Shown one piece after another: positions 1 through 10,789 of a stretch of 64,000 nt of DNA. Made by a program: the position numbers and the translations under genes. The stretch covers positions 18,737,501 through 18,801,500 of the forward strand of contig JALMGJ010000012.1 in the NCBI GenBank assembly GCA_023362775.1, written 5' to 3'. The notes below the pieces were generated by a model. That model had not been told where the DNA came from. It worked only from the letters and a program-made list of their open reading frames with translations, and did not search any database. Every line of letters starts with the position of its first letter. Positions within the stretch are counted from its first letter, which is position 1. The DNA comes from Charina bottae (Eukaryota; Chordata; Lepidosauria; Squamata; Charinaidae).

Positions 1-594
1 GAGCTTTTCATCTCCATAGCCAAACTAAGGTTGTTAGTTTGAATCTACAGTCAGGCAGCAAACCTGCTTAGGGAATGCAGGGCTAGGATTCTAGAAAGAC
101 ACAACTCTGCCATCCATAATGCCTAACATCTGCTAACTGGACTATCTTACTGCCCAATGGTAGGACTAGCTCTGAACAAAGTGAACAAAAGCATAATGTA
201 CATAACTTCCTGGGTCATATAATTCAGGTATGATTTGGTAGCACAGTTAAGTGTGGACTGAGCCATCAGCCTCACATGGTGTTGAACAGGATGCTGGGAT
301 GGAACCTTCTATCCACAGTTGGGTACAACGAGCTGCACACAAATACAATTTTAACACCTGTTACAGCTGGATCAGTTAAATTATGTAAGTGCCTAAAGTT
401 CTATAGTTTTGTGAATAAAATAACAGAAATCTTCCCAGCCTTAATGAAAATATGTAAGGATTCTGAATCCTTCAGAGTTTCTAATTTTATAATTTCTTGG
501 AATACAAATCATAACTGAATACAATCCAGTAAGTGATTGCATCAAACACCAGTAACTTCTCTTTGTACTTACATACACATCTTTTTCTTTACAG
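1..594 (+). other. Last intron of ADAMTS12 (3' part)
   Basis: No exon, repeat family or RNA gene recognised apart from the acceptor polypyrimidine tract at 583-594. The open frame at 276-518 has no recognisable product. Confidence 0.5.
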
Positions 595-776
595 GTTCAT
601 CCTGCAGCAAGGACAGACTATCAGCGAATTTCTGTGAGAGAGTGCGAGATATTGGCAAATGTTCTGCACCGTCAGTGTGGAATCAGTGCTGCTCCACATG
701 CAAGAGATTCTTGGCTGTTAACAAAACGGCGCGTGAGAGTCAACCAAGCTTGAAACGTAACCCAAATGAAAACTAG
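595..776 (+). CDS. ADAMTS12: ADAMTS12, last coding exon (PLAC domain)
   Basis: Terminal exon of a secreted ADAMTS metalloprotease. It starts after a strong polypyrimidine tract and AG at 593-594 and needs one base from the previous exon to complete its first codon; it ends at TAG 774-776. The 60 residues begin SSCSKDRLSANFC and hold six cysteines in the C-x9-C-x8-C-x10-CC-x2-C pattern of a PLAC (protease and lacunin) domain, followed by a basic tail of about 23 residues. PLAC domains end several ADAMTS proteins. The choice of ADAMTS12 rests on position: TARS1 lies next to it in convergent orientation, as I recall for human chromosome 5p13. ADAMTS7 or another paralogue cannot be excluded from this exon alone. 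The rest of the gene lies left of the window. Confidence 0.78.
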
Positions 777-798
777 ACTTGCTAAGGTGGAATTCAGA

Positions 799-804
799 AA
801 TAAA
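799..804 (+). promoter_or_regulatory. Possible AATAAA polyadenylation signal of ADAMTS12
   Basis: AATAAA lies 23 bases after the ADAMTS12 stop codon. This would give a very short 3' UTR, so a more distal site is possible, for example the AATAAA within TTAAATAAATC near 1677. Weak evidence. Confidence 0.3.
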
Positions 805-2149
805 GAAAACTCTTCTACCATTTCCAGCATGGTCTATGGACCTATAACTCAGTGGCTTTAAACTTTTCCAGAAGCAAGGTTAGCCTGTTGAAACATTGGA
901 CTCAATATTTTTGTATGTTCTATGTAATATCCTTATTTTTACTGTATCTGTCTTTAATGTGTCATTCATTTTCCTTCCCTGCTGGATCTTTCTGGCCCAA
1001 TCTAAATCAGATTTTCTTGCTTTAATGGCAACACCGCTTAAAGGCCTTTATGCTGATTCAGCAAGAGAGTTCTACAGGAAATGGAAAAAGATTTTGATAT
1101 ATGCAAGTATATTTATTCTGTAAAAAAACACTCATCTAGGTCCTGTTGGATGCATACCGAGAGACTCATTAATGTACATCACAAGTTATCATTGTCATCC
1201 ATTGACTTATATGTCACTTTTTCACAAAACAGTGATTTTTGAATCTAAGGTTGTAGAACCTGAGGTCCTCCAGATGTTTTTGAACTCAACCAGCATGGCT
1301 TATGCTACAAAAAATATGGGATGGTGATCAGACAATACCATCCCTTCCTAGGATTGTATTTTCTTCTGAAATTCTATATGTGAAGAATTGTAAAAGTTGC
1401 CATGTTTGTGTACAACAGATTTATACCTCTCAGTGAATTAATCAGTTTTGTTCTTCAATATGGTGCTATTATATTGTGGTGCTAAAACCTATATGGCATC
1501 TAAACATTCTTCCTACGGCTGGGTTCAAAGAAGATGCTAAGCCGAAGCCAAGCAAATAGTACTTTGGCTCATCGCAATGGATGAGTTCGACCATTACAGT
1601 TTATAATCATGGAGTTCTTGGCTTAGCACGTCCTGTCAGCCTAGCTAATTGTGGTGTATGGAACAAACTATGGTTAAATAAATCATGGCTTAAGGCAGTT
1701 TGTGAAACCAGTTATTGTATAAATGAATGGCCGATCTAATCTGCATCTGCCTGGAAATTATACTTCAGCGTGGTGTTGCTGTGCAATGCCTGCTGTATTG
1801 CTTTGTCAAGTATTATTTGACATATTTTGCTAAAACTGCTTTAATTTGTAAAATACTGAAAGTTGTATGGCCCCTTGTGAGACTATAAAGTGTGTCTGCT
1901 TCTTTGATGCTGGCAAGAGTTTAACTGGATTTCTACCTGAAAGGCTGTATTGTGTGTGGCCTTGGTTCAATGCACATGAACAAGTGCTCAGAGGGTCACC
2001 AGATGAAGGCTGCTGTTTGCAGAAAATGAGCTGGATCTATCTGAGGGCACTAGGCTTATCTTCATCAGAGACACTCGGTTGCCCAAAGCTATCAAGCAGA
2101 GAGGCCTAAAGATGCGCTTGATAATGGTTTTAACATTTGTAAATCAATT
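805..2149. other. ADAMTS12 3' UTR and/or intergenic DNA
   Basis: No gene recognised. Around 1260-1310 is text resembling the arm of a common palindromic MITE (CCTCCAGATGTTTTTG). Around 1500-1700 is a decayed segment with imperfect inverted words (CCAAGC, GCTTGG). The open frame 1867-2109 shows no family. Confidence 0.4.
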
Positions 2150-2690
2150 TCATAGAGTTGTGGAGTTGGAAGGGATCATCTATTCCAACTCTCTGCAATG
2201 TGCAGGGAAACCATTGAAACTGAGAGTCCAGCCTCCTCTTAAAGATTAATAGGTAGGTAGATTGTTGCACTGTCGTACATTTTCTTTATATTTAAATTAA
2301 ATCTAGGGAGCTGCAACTTATACTTGTCGCTTTTGGTCCTAGTTTCTGTGGTTATGGAAAATATTTCATGACCATCTTCCCTATGGCTTCCCTTTATGAA
2401 TGTGAACACCGCTATCATGCCTCCCTCTAGTCTTTTCTTCAGACTGGACATCCCAAGTTCCTTTAGTCTGTCCTCATAGGCCATGTCCTTAAATCCCACT
2501 GCTCTCCTCTGAACCCTCTCCAGCCTGTCAATAGCCTTCTGGGAAAGGGGTGCCCAGAAGCAACACAGTATTCCAGGTGGGGTCTCACCAGTGTGAGTAG
2601 AGAGGAATAACAACATCCCACATCTTTGATACAGTGCTTTGTCCAATTCAGCCAAGAACTGCGTTTGCCCTTCTACTAGTCTCATACTAT
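2150..2690 (-). mobile_element. CR1 LINE, 3' remnant
   Basis: Minus-strand translation contains the CR1 reverse transcriptase C-terminus: APLSQKAIDRLERVQRRAV, YEDRLKELGMSSLKKR and a basic LPRFNLNIKK block. The 3' UTR at 2150-2225 matches the typical CR1 end (GGGATCATCTATTCCAACTC read on plus). It is 5' truncated with internal indels, so it is old and inactive. Confidence 0.75.
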
Positions 2691-5335
2691 TGATTCATGT
2701 TCAGTTTGTGGTCAAGCATTCAAAACAATTCACCTTTCATTGTAACTCTAGAAGGTAACACCAAGTAAGGTCTGTTGGATTGGATTATAGGCTTGGTATC
2801 TGATTTCCCACAATCTTAATTGAGATACCCATGACAAACCCACAAGAGGATCACAGGACAACAGACCCAGAGATCTACATAAGAAAGAAAGAAAGAAAGA
2901 GAGAAAGAGAGAAAGAGAGAAAGAGAGAAAGAGAGAAAGAGAGAAGGAAAAGGAAAAGGAAAAGGAAAAGGAAAAGGAAAAGGAAGCATCATGCTCCCCG
3001 GTCCAAAAAGATTCCCCATCTCTACCTTACAGAACACACTTCTGAATCTCTGGCTGAAGAATGAGGTGCAAATTAAATGAACAATAACAACCTACTGTGA
3101 AAATAGCAGGGCACATTTGATGTGGGTGAGCCTTCCACCAAATTATCTTATTTCCTGCAAAAGAGGAAAAATGAGGCACACAGGTGGACATTGTTCCCTT
3201 AATGGCAGCTCCTCTAATTCCCCAGATGTATTGTAGCTAGTAGCTGTCCTGGGTGGAGGCATGGGAGTCATAGCTCCATTACACCTGAATGGGGGAAGGT
3301 TGCCTTAGTGCCTCACAAGGAATTCTTCATCAAGGAAAATCTAAGAGCAGAGGCATGCAGAATATGTAGAGTTTAACACACATTTAAAATATTCGTATAT
3401 TTTATGTATAAAATGTAAAAGGCTAATAGTCCGATTACTGAAAATACCAGTCACATGAAACACACACAACTCAGAAAAAAAGCACACACGCGCACACACC
3501 AAAACCTAAGTGGACAAACATGCGTGTAGTAGCTCAACAGACCATGGCTGGAATCAATATATCCTCTTTCTTTTTTTCTCTCCTCCACCCCAGTTTTCTG
3601 TGGTTTTGGGGGGGGGGGGGGGTCGCTAGGAATTGAAAACAGCTTGATGGCACATAATCAATCAATCATAGTTATTCCTTCCCTCCAAAATGGGAGTTTT
3701 TCAGATGTATTCCATTGGGTGAGCTGAACAAGTCCCACCATCTCCAATTATGGAGATTTAATCTAGTGTTTTAGTCAATGGGAAGGGGCATCCTTTTTTT
3801 CCCCTTCTGCAAGAAGGAGAAGAACCTTATATCTCAATATATTAACCAAGAGTTTCATTACAATCTCCCTGGCTAAGCCATAATATAGTTTTGTTTTGGC
3901 CTCATGTATTGTGTGAATAGAGCCATTGGGGCTCACAAACCATGGTTTGTGACTTAGTATGTGATGGAGTCTTGAAGGTTAATAAAAGAACTCCAAGCAG
4001 CTAACAACAATCTTGCAGAGTAAAAGCGTGAACCAGCAGGGAACTTGCACTTTAAGCTTAATAGCATTCAGAAATAAATTCAGCCGTCACACATTAGTTA
4101 GATGAAGAAAAATAGAGATAGCTTACATTTATTCAGTAGATCTGGATACGAGTAGTTTCATAGTAGATCTGCGTGTAAGCGAGATGAAATGGACGAGAGC
4201 TGCATGGTGCATCCCTCCTGCTTGCAGGTGTGCCCAAAGCGTAATGGAGGTTGTTAATCCCCCAAACTCGAGGAGGAGGAGGAAGAGGAAATCAGGTGAC
4301 CCAAGTAACATCCCACACGCACACTAGAGATGCGTTTACTAGAAAAAGCCCCTATTATGCTTATGAGACAATGCTGAGTTGACTCCTGATAATCCCAACA
4401 GTATGAACTCAGCAAATTGTGGTCTATTTTCAAAACTATGGTTAAAGAAGCCAAGCCTTAGAATCTTTTTTAAAAAGTCAATATTGAAGTAATTAAAATA
4501 CATAATTCTTTTATCTCACACACACAACCATATATACAGACAGGGTTAGGGTTAGAACAGTTTGTGCTATTCGAGAACTTTCTAGTTCAGGCTATCCATA
4601 GAGCACTTCCTCCTCCGCAAGGATTAAATTTAAATAAGTTAGATACCTCAGAATCCGTCTGAGACCTCCTTTCTGGATAGGGACTTCTGTGGAAGATTTG
4701 ACTTCTCCCAGAACGCACTTGCTAAACACGGGTACCTTTTGAACCTGACCCAGGCAGGTATCTTCACCTGCTACTTCCAGGGGTTTCTGGCTGGTGCACA
4801 AAGTCAACAGCCTCATTTGAGTTCTTGGGGAACTGCGTTCGGTTGGCAGGTGTGAATGGGATTGTAAGGCCAACTTGGGTTTCTGTCAGCAGATTCTGAA
4901 ATGCTGTTTTGTTCAGATGCAGCTGGGGTTGCTGGTTATTTCTGGCCTCTTCTTTCCCGATCAAGGGCAGCTCATCTCTTCCTTGCAATATGCAAGTTTA
5001 GGACAATTGTTCCAGCTTGTGCATGTCTCCATAAACTTTCTAGCTCATCTTGCTCTCTCCCCACTTTGGGGGCACATGACCCGGGGCTTCCCACTTGCAA
5101 CTATGACCACTTTGGCAGCCCCTTTTCTCGAAAACAGCCCTTGGCCATGAGCACTTCATGTGGAAAGGCAGAGGAAAGCAACACTTAGCCCTCCTCCCCT
5201 GCTGAATTTCTAATTTCTGCTGAAATTCAAAGCTAAGTCAGTCTGTTTAACTTTGGTTAAATCAACAAGCCCTGGCTGGCTGGGTTTGTACATGATAAAC
5301 CATTCTTTGCAAACCACAGTGGCTAGCCCCATTCC
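2691..5335. other. Intergenic DNA with simple repeats only
   Basis: Apart from the purine repeat at 2881-2985, a (CA)-rich patch near 3480 and a 17-base G run at 3606-3622, I recognise nothing. The minus frames at 4592-4873 and 4764-4988 have no recognisable domain and no splice context. Confidence 0.45.
2881..2985. repeat. Purine microsatellites (GAAA)n, (GAGAAA)n, (GGAAAA)n
   Basis: Three adjoining simple-repeat blocks on one strand, all purine. Two spurious open frames on opposite strands arise from them. Confidence 0.95.
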
Positions 5336-5345
5336 ACAAATGGGT

Positions 5346-5854
5346 AGGCTGACCATATTTCCTTGAGACAAAAACGGGACATTGGGATGGCAAAATGGGA
5401 CGGGGTCTTATGTAATATTCCGTATTCATGAAAAAGACAGGGGTCCCCCCCCCCCGGTCCGCGCGATTGGCTCCCGCCTGCAAATCCCTCCCCCGGTCTG
5501 CGCGATTGGCTCCCGCCTGCAAACCCGCCCACGGTCCGTGTGATTGGCTCCCACCTGAAAACCCCGCCCACGGTCTATGCAATTGGCTCCCACCTGGAAA
5601 CCCCACCCCCGGTCCGTGCGATTGGCTCCCGCCTGCAAACCCCGCCCTCCTTTGCCGCGCGCTGATAGGCAGGAGGGTTTCCTCTTCCTGGCTGCATCCA
5701 ATCGGCAGCTGTGGCTCGGATCCTCCTTCTGCGCCATTTCCACCAGGTTTAAAAAGCAGGACAAATTTGAGATTTTTTATCAAAACGACAGGATGGTTGA
5801 AAAATGCTGAAAAAACGGGACTGTCCTGTTCAAAACGGGACGTATGGTCAGCCT
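5346..5854. mobile_element. Non-autonomous DNA transposon with CCAAT-box minisatellite, copy 1
   Basis: Terminal inverted repeats AGGCTGACCATA / TATGGTCAGCCT are flanked by an exact 10-bp duplication, ACAAATGGGT, at 5336-5345 and 5855-5864. Both ends carry GGGAC-rich stretches (AAACGGGAC). The centre is a GC-rich tandem array of about 39 bp. A 10-bp duplication suggests a Mutator-like (MULE) origin, which is inference. A second copy lies at 41313-41705. Confidence 0.8.
5455..5645. repeat. 39-bp tandem array with five inverted CCAAT boxes
   Basis: Units containing GATTGGCTCCCGCCTGCAAA recur with ATTGG at 5466, 5505, 5543, 5582 and 5621 (spacing 39, 38, 39, 39). A further forward CCAAT is at 5698-5702. 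The reverse complement GAGCCAATCG matches the NF-Y consensus closely. Confidence 0.9.
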
Positions 5855-5913
5855 ACAAATGGGTTAACATCTGAACCCAGCTAATGAGTCTTGTTTCAAA
5901 GTACCCTTGGATA

Positions 5914-6272
5914 ATTTATTTTTATTTTATTTTATTTATTTTCTATCCCGCCTTTATTATTTTTATAAATAACTCAAGGCAGCGAACATACCTAATACTC
6001 CTTCCTCCTTCTATTGTCCCCACAACAACAACCCTGTGAGGTGAGTTGGGCTGAGAGAGAGTGACTGGCCCAAGGTCACCCAGCCGGCTTTCATGCCTAA
6101 GGCGGGACTAGAACTTTCAGTCTTCTGGTTTGCTATTGGCTCCTTCCTAGGGCTGAGAGACAGGGACTGGCCCAAGGTCACCCAACTGGCTTTCATGCCT
6201 AAGGAGGGACTAGAACTCACAGGCTCTTGGTTTCTAGCCCAGCACCTTAACCACTAGACCAAACTGGCTCTC
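5914..6272 (-). mobile_element. MIR/CORE-like tRNA-derived SINE with a two-unit internal duplication
   Basis: Read on minus: a tRNA-like head (GGTCTAGTGGTTAAGGTGCT, B-box-like GTTCTAGTCC), a core with GGGTGACCTTGGGCCAGTCA, and an L2-like tail ending in GGCGGGATAGAAAATAAA. The B-box to core segment is present twice (around 6050-6130 and 6160-6240). Confidence 0.8.
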
Positions 6273-6289
6273 ATAATAGTAGAGTATAA

Positions 6290-7133
6290 TACATTCTGAA
6301 AACAGCAAACACCACTGGCTTTAACAGCTGGGAATTCTGTATTTGCTTTAGTTGAAATTTACCTGTCATTTTTTTAAGGCTCAGCAGAAGCTGAGTGTTA
6401 TGGTAACAGTCAATGATAGTAGTATTATCTAGCATTTAATTCAATTATTAAAATTATACCTTCTGATTAAAATTGTCCAGGGTCTTTGAAAAATTGAACA
6501 GCACATTTTTTGTTACCCTAATACAGAATGTAAGAGTTTAAAAGCCTCCAGTTGCAATAGTTTGCAAATGTAGTTGTTTTCTTCCTACTGATGCAGGTTC
6601 AAAGTATCTCATTTCAGCATTCAGGGAGGCTAGATGGGAAACAGATTGTAGGCCTTATGTCTTTCGTATTTCCTTACAAGTGACTTACATGGTCTTCTAG
6701 AGTTGTCCAATCATTGCTATGTCAAAATAATCATAAAGAGGATAAGCCTTATATCACTTCAACCATAACTGGGTGATGCTATCAAGATGCTTAAGTATTT
6801 TGGCAGGTCCACTTTTTCTCCTTATTTGTAGGAATTCTCCTGCCATCTGTTGGCCAGGAAGGACAGTAAAACCCTACCCTGGAAGCGACAATCTGAGTGC
6901 ATTCTAAAGGAAGTGGTGTGAGTGACCACAATGCCTTATTAACAGGTCTATGTTATTTACTTTTTCAATTTTCAAAATTTTTAAATTTTCAAAAACCTTC
7001 CTTAGGGTACTAGCGTAGCTCGCCAGCTTCTGCTGAGCCTTAAAAAAAAAAAAGACAGGTAAATTTCAACTAAAGCAAATAAAGAATTTCCAGCTGTTAA
7101 AGCCAGCTGTGTTTGCTGATTTCAGAATGTTGT
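6290..7133. mobile_element. Unclassified element bounded by inverted repeats of about 105 bp
   Basis: The segment 6290-6392, from CATTCTGAAAACAGCAAACA to GGCTCAGCAGAAGCTG, recurs in reverse complement at 7026-7133 with few changes. The 620-bp interior has no coding sequence. No clear target duplication was found. It is a foldback DNA transposon or an inverted duplication. Confidence 0.65.
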
Positions 7134-7963
7134 TAAATAAACAGCATTTATTAATAGGCTATATTTTCAGAAATATTGAAATTATGTCAGTATCTAAAAG
7201 GCTCCCATGTTAATATATTGGAAATGGCCTTCTAGAAAAATGTACTTAATTTTCTTGAACCAGGAAAGAATGTCAAGTGAGCTGGCTTTCCCCCTTTTTC
7301 TACCAATAAAACTGCAATATCCCCTTTGAGATATTTCTTTCCAGCAAGGAAAACAGAGTTTCAATTATTCAATTATAAGAGAACTCCTATAAATGGCTCC
7401 TCAGAATTTCAGTCCTGCTTCTGCCCAGGTAAACTGCATTTTTTAAAAAATTTGCAACTGAAAAATGACGAAGACCTCTACCAGAAAATACTCACCATAT
7501 CCAGCAAGCTGTAATTCTCAGGATTTTGTTGAAAAACTGTGACAGTTCAAATTGCAGCATAAAATGTAGAAGATGGACTCACATATGGAATTGTGTTTAA
7601 TGCTTTTCTTTGGGCTTGCATTAAATATGTAACAAAGAACCACTTGTTTTTGCCCACAATAATCTGTAGCCCTATTCTAGCTAAAAAGCTGTTCAAACAA
7701 AGCTCTAATAGTATATGTAATTGCCATTTGCTACTTAGAATTCTGTTAACCAGCACATAAAATCTGCTTAATTTATGAAGTTCTTGCACTTGCGAACGTT
7801 TACATTGGGGCAGATATACTGCAGCTCTGGAACAGTAATTGTGTATTTCCTATCTATGTCTGAGGGAAATGCGGTCCCTATTTTCTGCCCTTTCTCTCTG
7901 TTATCTATCCAGCTTAGGACCCTTTCCCTCCTTTTCAGTCCTTCAGCCTTTTTCTTCAAAACT
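7134..7963. other. Intergenic stretch, nothing recognised
   Basis: Several short open frames on both strands show no family resemblance. No repeat identified. Confidence 0.4.
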
Positions 7964-7971
7964 CTATAGAT

Positions 7972-8077
7972 CAGTGTTTCTCAACCTCAGCAACTTTAAC
8001 CTGTGTGGACTTCAACTCCCAGAATTCTGGAAGTTGAAGTCCACACAGCTTAAAGTTGCTGAGGTTGAGAAACACTG
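7972..8077. mobile_element. hAT palindromic MITE, copy A
   Basis: Inverted ends CAGTGTTTCTCAACC / GGTTGAGAAACACTG with exact 8-bp target duplications CTATAGAT at 7964-7971 and 8078-8085. The element is nearly one perfect hairpin built on CTTCAACTCCCAGAATTC. Ends and duplication length point to the hAT superfamily (Charlie-like). Confidence 0.9.
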
Positions 8078-8085
8078 CTATAGAT

Positions 8086-9030
8086 GAAAGCAAACCAGAC
8101 ATCATTAGCATAATTTGCATCCTAATGCAGATTGTTTTTCCTTTCTTGAACACAAAAAAGCCTTTTTCTAAGTACTTGTTAGGAGATTCAGTGAAATTTC
8201 TGCCTTCTGGGAACATGGCGAAAGCTGGAGGGAGAGTTATAAGTCACTATGAAGTCATGCCCGAATAAGCGGTATTATCTGTGGGTGGTGATCTTGGCTC
8301 TCTTAATTAAACATTTGCTCCAAATTTCAGCATTTACTTTGTACCAGAACTGGCACAGAAATGTGTAGTAGAAGACCATTGGCAACTAAAGACTACATAA
8401 TGTGTGTAGGATGCATGAGTAAAACACACACACACGCAAACTAACTGGATTCAAAAACTGAAGGAGAATAAAATCTCTACCATCAGGACAATTTTTAAAA
8501 AGGGATTCCTTGAGAGACTAGCTAAGCACTGTTCCCTTGGCTTCATACAGTGTCTGAAAGTTGATAATGGAGAAATGATGATGTATTTAAATGAGGAAGT
8601 GAGTTGTTACAACAGAACCACCAGCGCTGAGTGTTCATAGAAACCTTCGAATGTTAAGTTTGACAACTTCTGGAAAAAATACCATTTTGTTCATTGTAGG
8701 AAGCGAAAAACTGAGCATCATATTCTCCTAGGTGGGTGTCTGGAACTTGTTTACATCTCACTGGGTTCAACAGGACTGACTTCCTCCTGTGCTTGCAGTG
8801 TTCAGATTTAAGGTGGAGCTTTGTATCCAAAGGCAGGAGACTGATGGTCTTCATCCAATTGGTCAGTAGCAGGAAAGCTCAAGACATTTAGAATAGCATC
8901 TTAAGTGCCTTATCAGATTCAGCACCAGCCTTCTATCACTTGAAAAATAAGGAAGCATATTGTTATCTTTCATTTTTCCCCAAATGACATTATAAATACT
9001 ACCTTTCCCAGCTCATTACATAATCTTTAC
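8086..9030. other. Intergenic stretch, nothing recognised
   Basis: No gene or repeat recognised. A short CA run is at 8428-8440. Confidence 0.4.
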
Positions 9031-9059
9031 TAAACTGAAAAGTTTAGTAAAGCATGCTG

Positions 9060-9300
9060 ACTACCACCATCAAGACTACATCGCTGAGACAAGCCAAAAA
9101 AAAGGAAAACTAAACTCCAAACTAAACTACTCAAGATAAACCCCAGAAACAAAGAGATACCTGAACTGGAATGGGTAGTCAACATGTCCAGCTGGTCACT
9201 ACCCACTGAAGAACATAATATCCTACAGAGAGGCCACAACTACAACACAGAGGATGCAAATTAATTAGAATTCTTTGCAGCTTTAGAAGCAGCATTTAAA
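9060..9300 (+). pseudogene. Fragment resembling a Penelope-like ORF (region upstream of RT)
   Basis: The plus frame reads WVVNMSSWSLPTEEHNILQR followed by a broken LEFFAALEAAF. This resembles the NLS-x-L-T-x-E-x-x-VL-x-(K/R)-G segment found upstream of the reverse transcriptase in vertebrate Penelope-like elements. It contains stop codons and joins gypsy gag directly. Assignment is from memory of the motif and is tentative. Confidence 0.4.
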
Positions 9301-9354
9301 ACCACAGGACTTTCCACAGAAACCCAGGAGAATATTAGACAGATAATCATACCA

Positions 9355-9830
9355 TTTAGACGGCTTCATGCTGGCCCTTAGAGAGCGATTTGAGGATCCT
9401 TTGGCGAAGCTCAAGGCTAAAACTAATCTCCAACAGCTTAGACAAGGATCCAAAACTGTGTCAGAATATGCCATAGAATTTAAGGCACTGGCCGGGAAAC
9501 TGACTGATTGGTCAGAAGCTATTAAATTGGACTATTTCAAAGGGGGACTACAATCTGAGATATTACGATGGTCCCTGGGGCAGGGAGACCCTCGCACTTT
9601 GAGTGGATCTGTCTTGCCGGAGAGGTGGAAAACACTCAATACCAGGTCAAGAGACAAGCTCACACACAAGCTGTAGGAAAGAACCCGGTGGCCCCCACGA
9701 GTCTCTCCATCACCACTAAAAAGCCAAGCCGAGCCTGGGAAGAGGAAAAAGAATGACGCCTGAAGAAAGGATTATGTTTTCAATGCGGAAAAGGACATCG
9801 AGCCTCCAATTGTCTCCGTTCTATGGCACC
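9355..9830 (+). pseudogene. Gypsy gag remnant with zinc knuckle
   Basis: The capsid-like segment begins FMLALRERFEDPL and continues with YAIEFKALAGKL. After a frame change the nucleocapsid knuckle CFQCGKGHRASNC follows near 9773-9811. Its spacing is C-x2-C-x3-H-x4-C, one residue short of the canonical C-x2-C-x4-H-x4-C. An A/T-rich insertion, probably a LINE tail, interrupts the region after 9925. Confidence 0.8.
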
Positions 9831-10099
9831 TCTGAGCACCAAGCCTGGAGCGAAAGCAACTAAATCAGCCCCTACCAAGTGCAAGGGAACAGCAGCTAGT
9901 GGCACAGCTCACAAAGAAGAACAACTTTTATTTATTTTTATTTATTTATTAATCAAATTTAATAAACTTTATAAACTCCAACTTTTCAGAGGACTCTGAG
10001 GACGAAACCCCCCAACCGGCGGGAAATGAGTCACGCCTGCGCTGAATAGCACCGACAGGCAGGCGGCAGACGATGGGCGCAAGGATCCACTGGTAAGTG

Positions 10100-10500
10100 A
10101 AGAGTGTCCCACAATGATGGTGGGGGTGCAGTTACAAACTTTGGCAAGTAAGCGTAAAGCTGATTTAATTCCTATGCTAGATTCCGGTTGCATGAGATGT
10201 TTAATCCATCCCGCAATAGTGACAGGACTTGGACTAAAAGTAAAGAGATTGAAAGAGCCAATAATTTTTACCCAGCTGGATGGCTCAGAAGCACGAGGGG
10301 GTCCAGTGGAATTTTACACAGAAACTGTAGAGATGTGGGTGGGTAGCCACAGAGATTTTAAACTTCATCGTAGCACCTATGGCCAACCATTCTGTCATTC
10401 TAGGGTTGCCTTGGCTACGAAAATGGAACCCTCAAATAGACTGGGAAGTGGGAAGTTTGAAATTCAAAGATGGATTTTACTCAGGATTACAGCAGAGTAG
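10100..10500 (+). pseudogene. Gypsy protease remnant
   Basis: Retropepsin with the active-site triplet in PMLDSGCMRCLIHP (Asp-Ser-Gly). A frameshift near 10370 moves the downstream ILGLPWLRKWNP block (second conserved retropepsin segment and linker to RT) into another frame. Confidence 0.8.
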
Positions 10501-10589
10501 TGAACTTCCTGAAAAAGAACTAGCAGCCACAATGATTCAGGACAAAACCTCACTATCTGTGGAGGGCGGACAGCTAATTCCCAAACAGT

Positions 10590-10775
10590 ATAGTGACTTC
10601 AAAGATATATTCGGGGAAAAATAATAAAATCAATTACCCCCCCCCCCCCCATCGCAAAACTGATTGCACTATTGAAATTGACCCGAGTGCAAAATTCCCT
10701 AAGCCCAAAATATACGCCATGTCTCCAAAGGAGATGGAAGCACTAAGGGAATTAAGAACAGAGCTGCACAAAGAT
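10590..10775 (+). pseudogene. Gypsy reverse transcriptase, N-terminal stub
   Basis: A C run at 10638-10651 is followed by CTIEIDPSAKFPKPKIYAMS, the usual start of a gypsy RT domain. The sequence then jumps to the integrase N-terminal region, with no YxDD box and no RNase H. The coding core is deleted. Confidence 0.75.
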
Positions 10776-10789
10776 ATTTGGTGGAAAGC

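Noticed and set aside
1500..1700. Possible additional MITE with CCAAGC/GCTTGG words
   Set aside because: Too decayed to define ends or target duplications.
2816..3064. Open frames on both strands rich in Lys/Arg/Glu or Phe/Ser/Leu
   Set aside because: Produced by the purine microsatellite at 2881-2985.
5428..5874. 148-codon plus frame and overlapping minus frames with repeated LAPACK / GANRTDRG motifs
   Set aside because: Translation of the 39-bp GC-rich tandem array in a transposon; all frames are open because stop codons are rare there.
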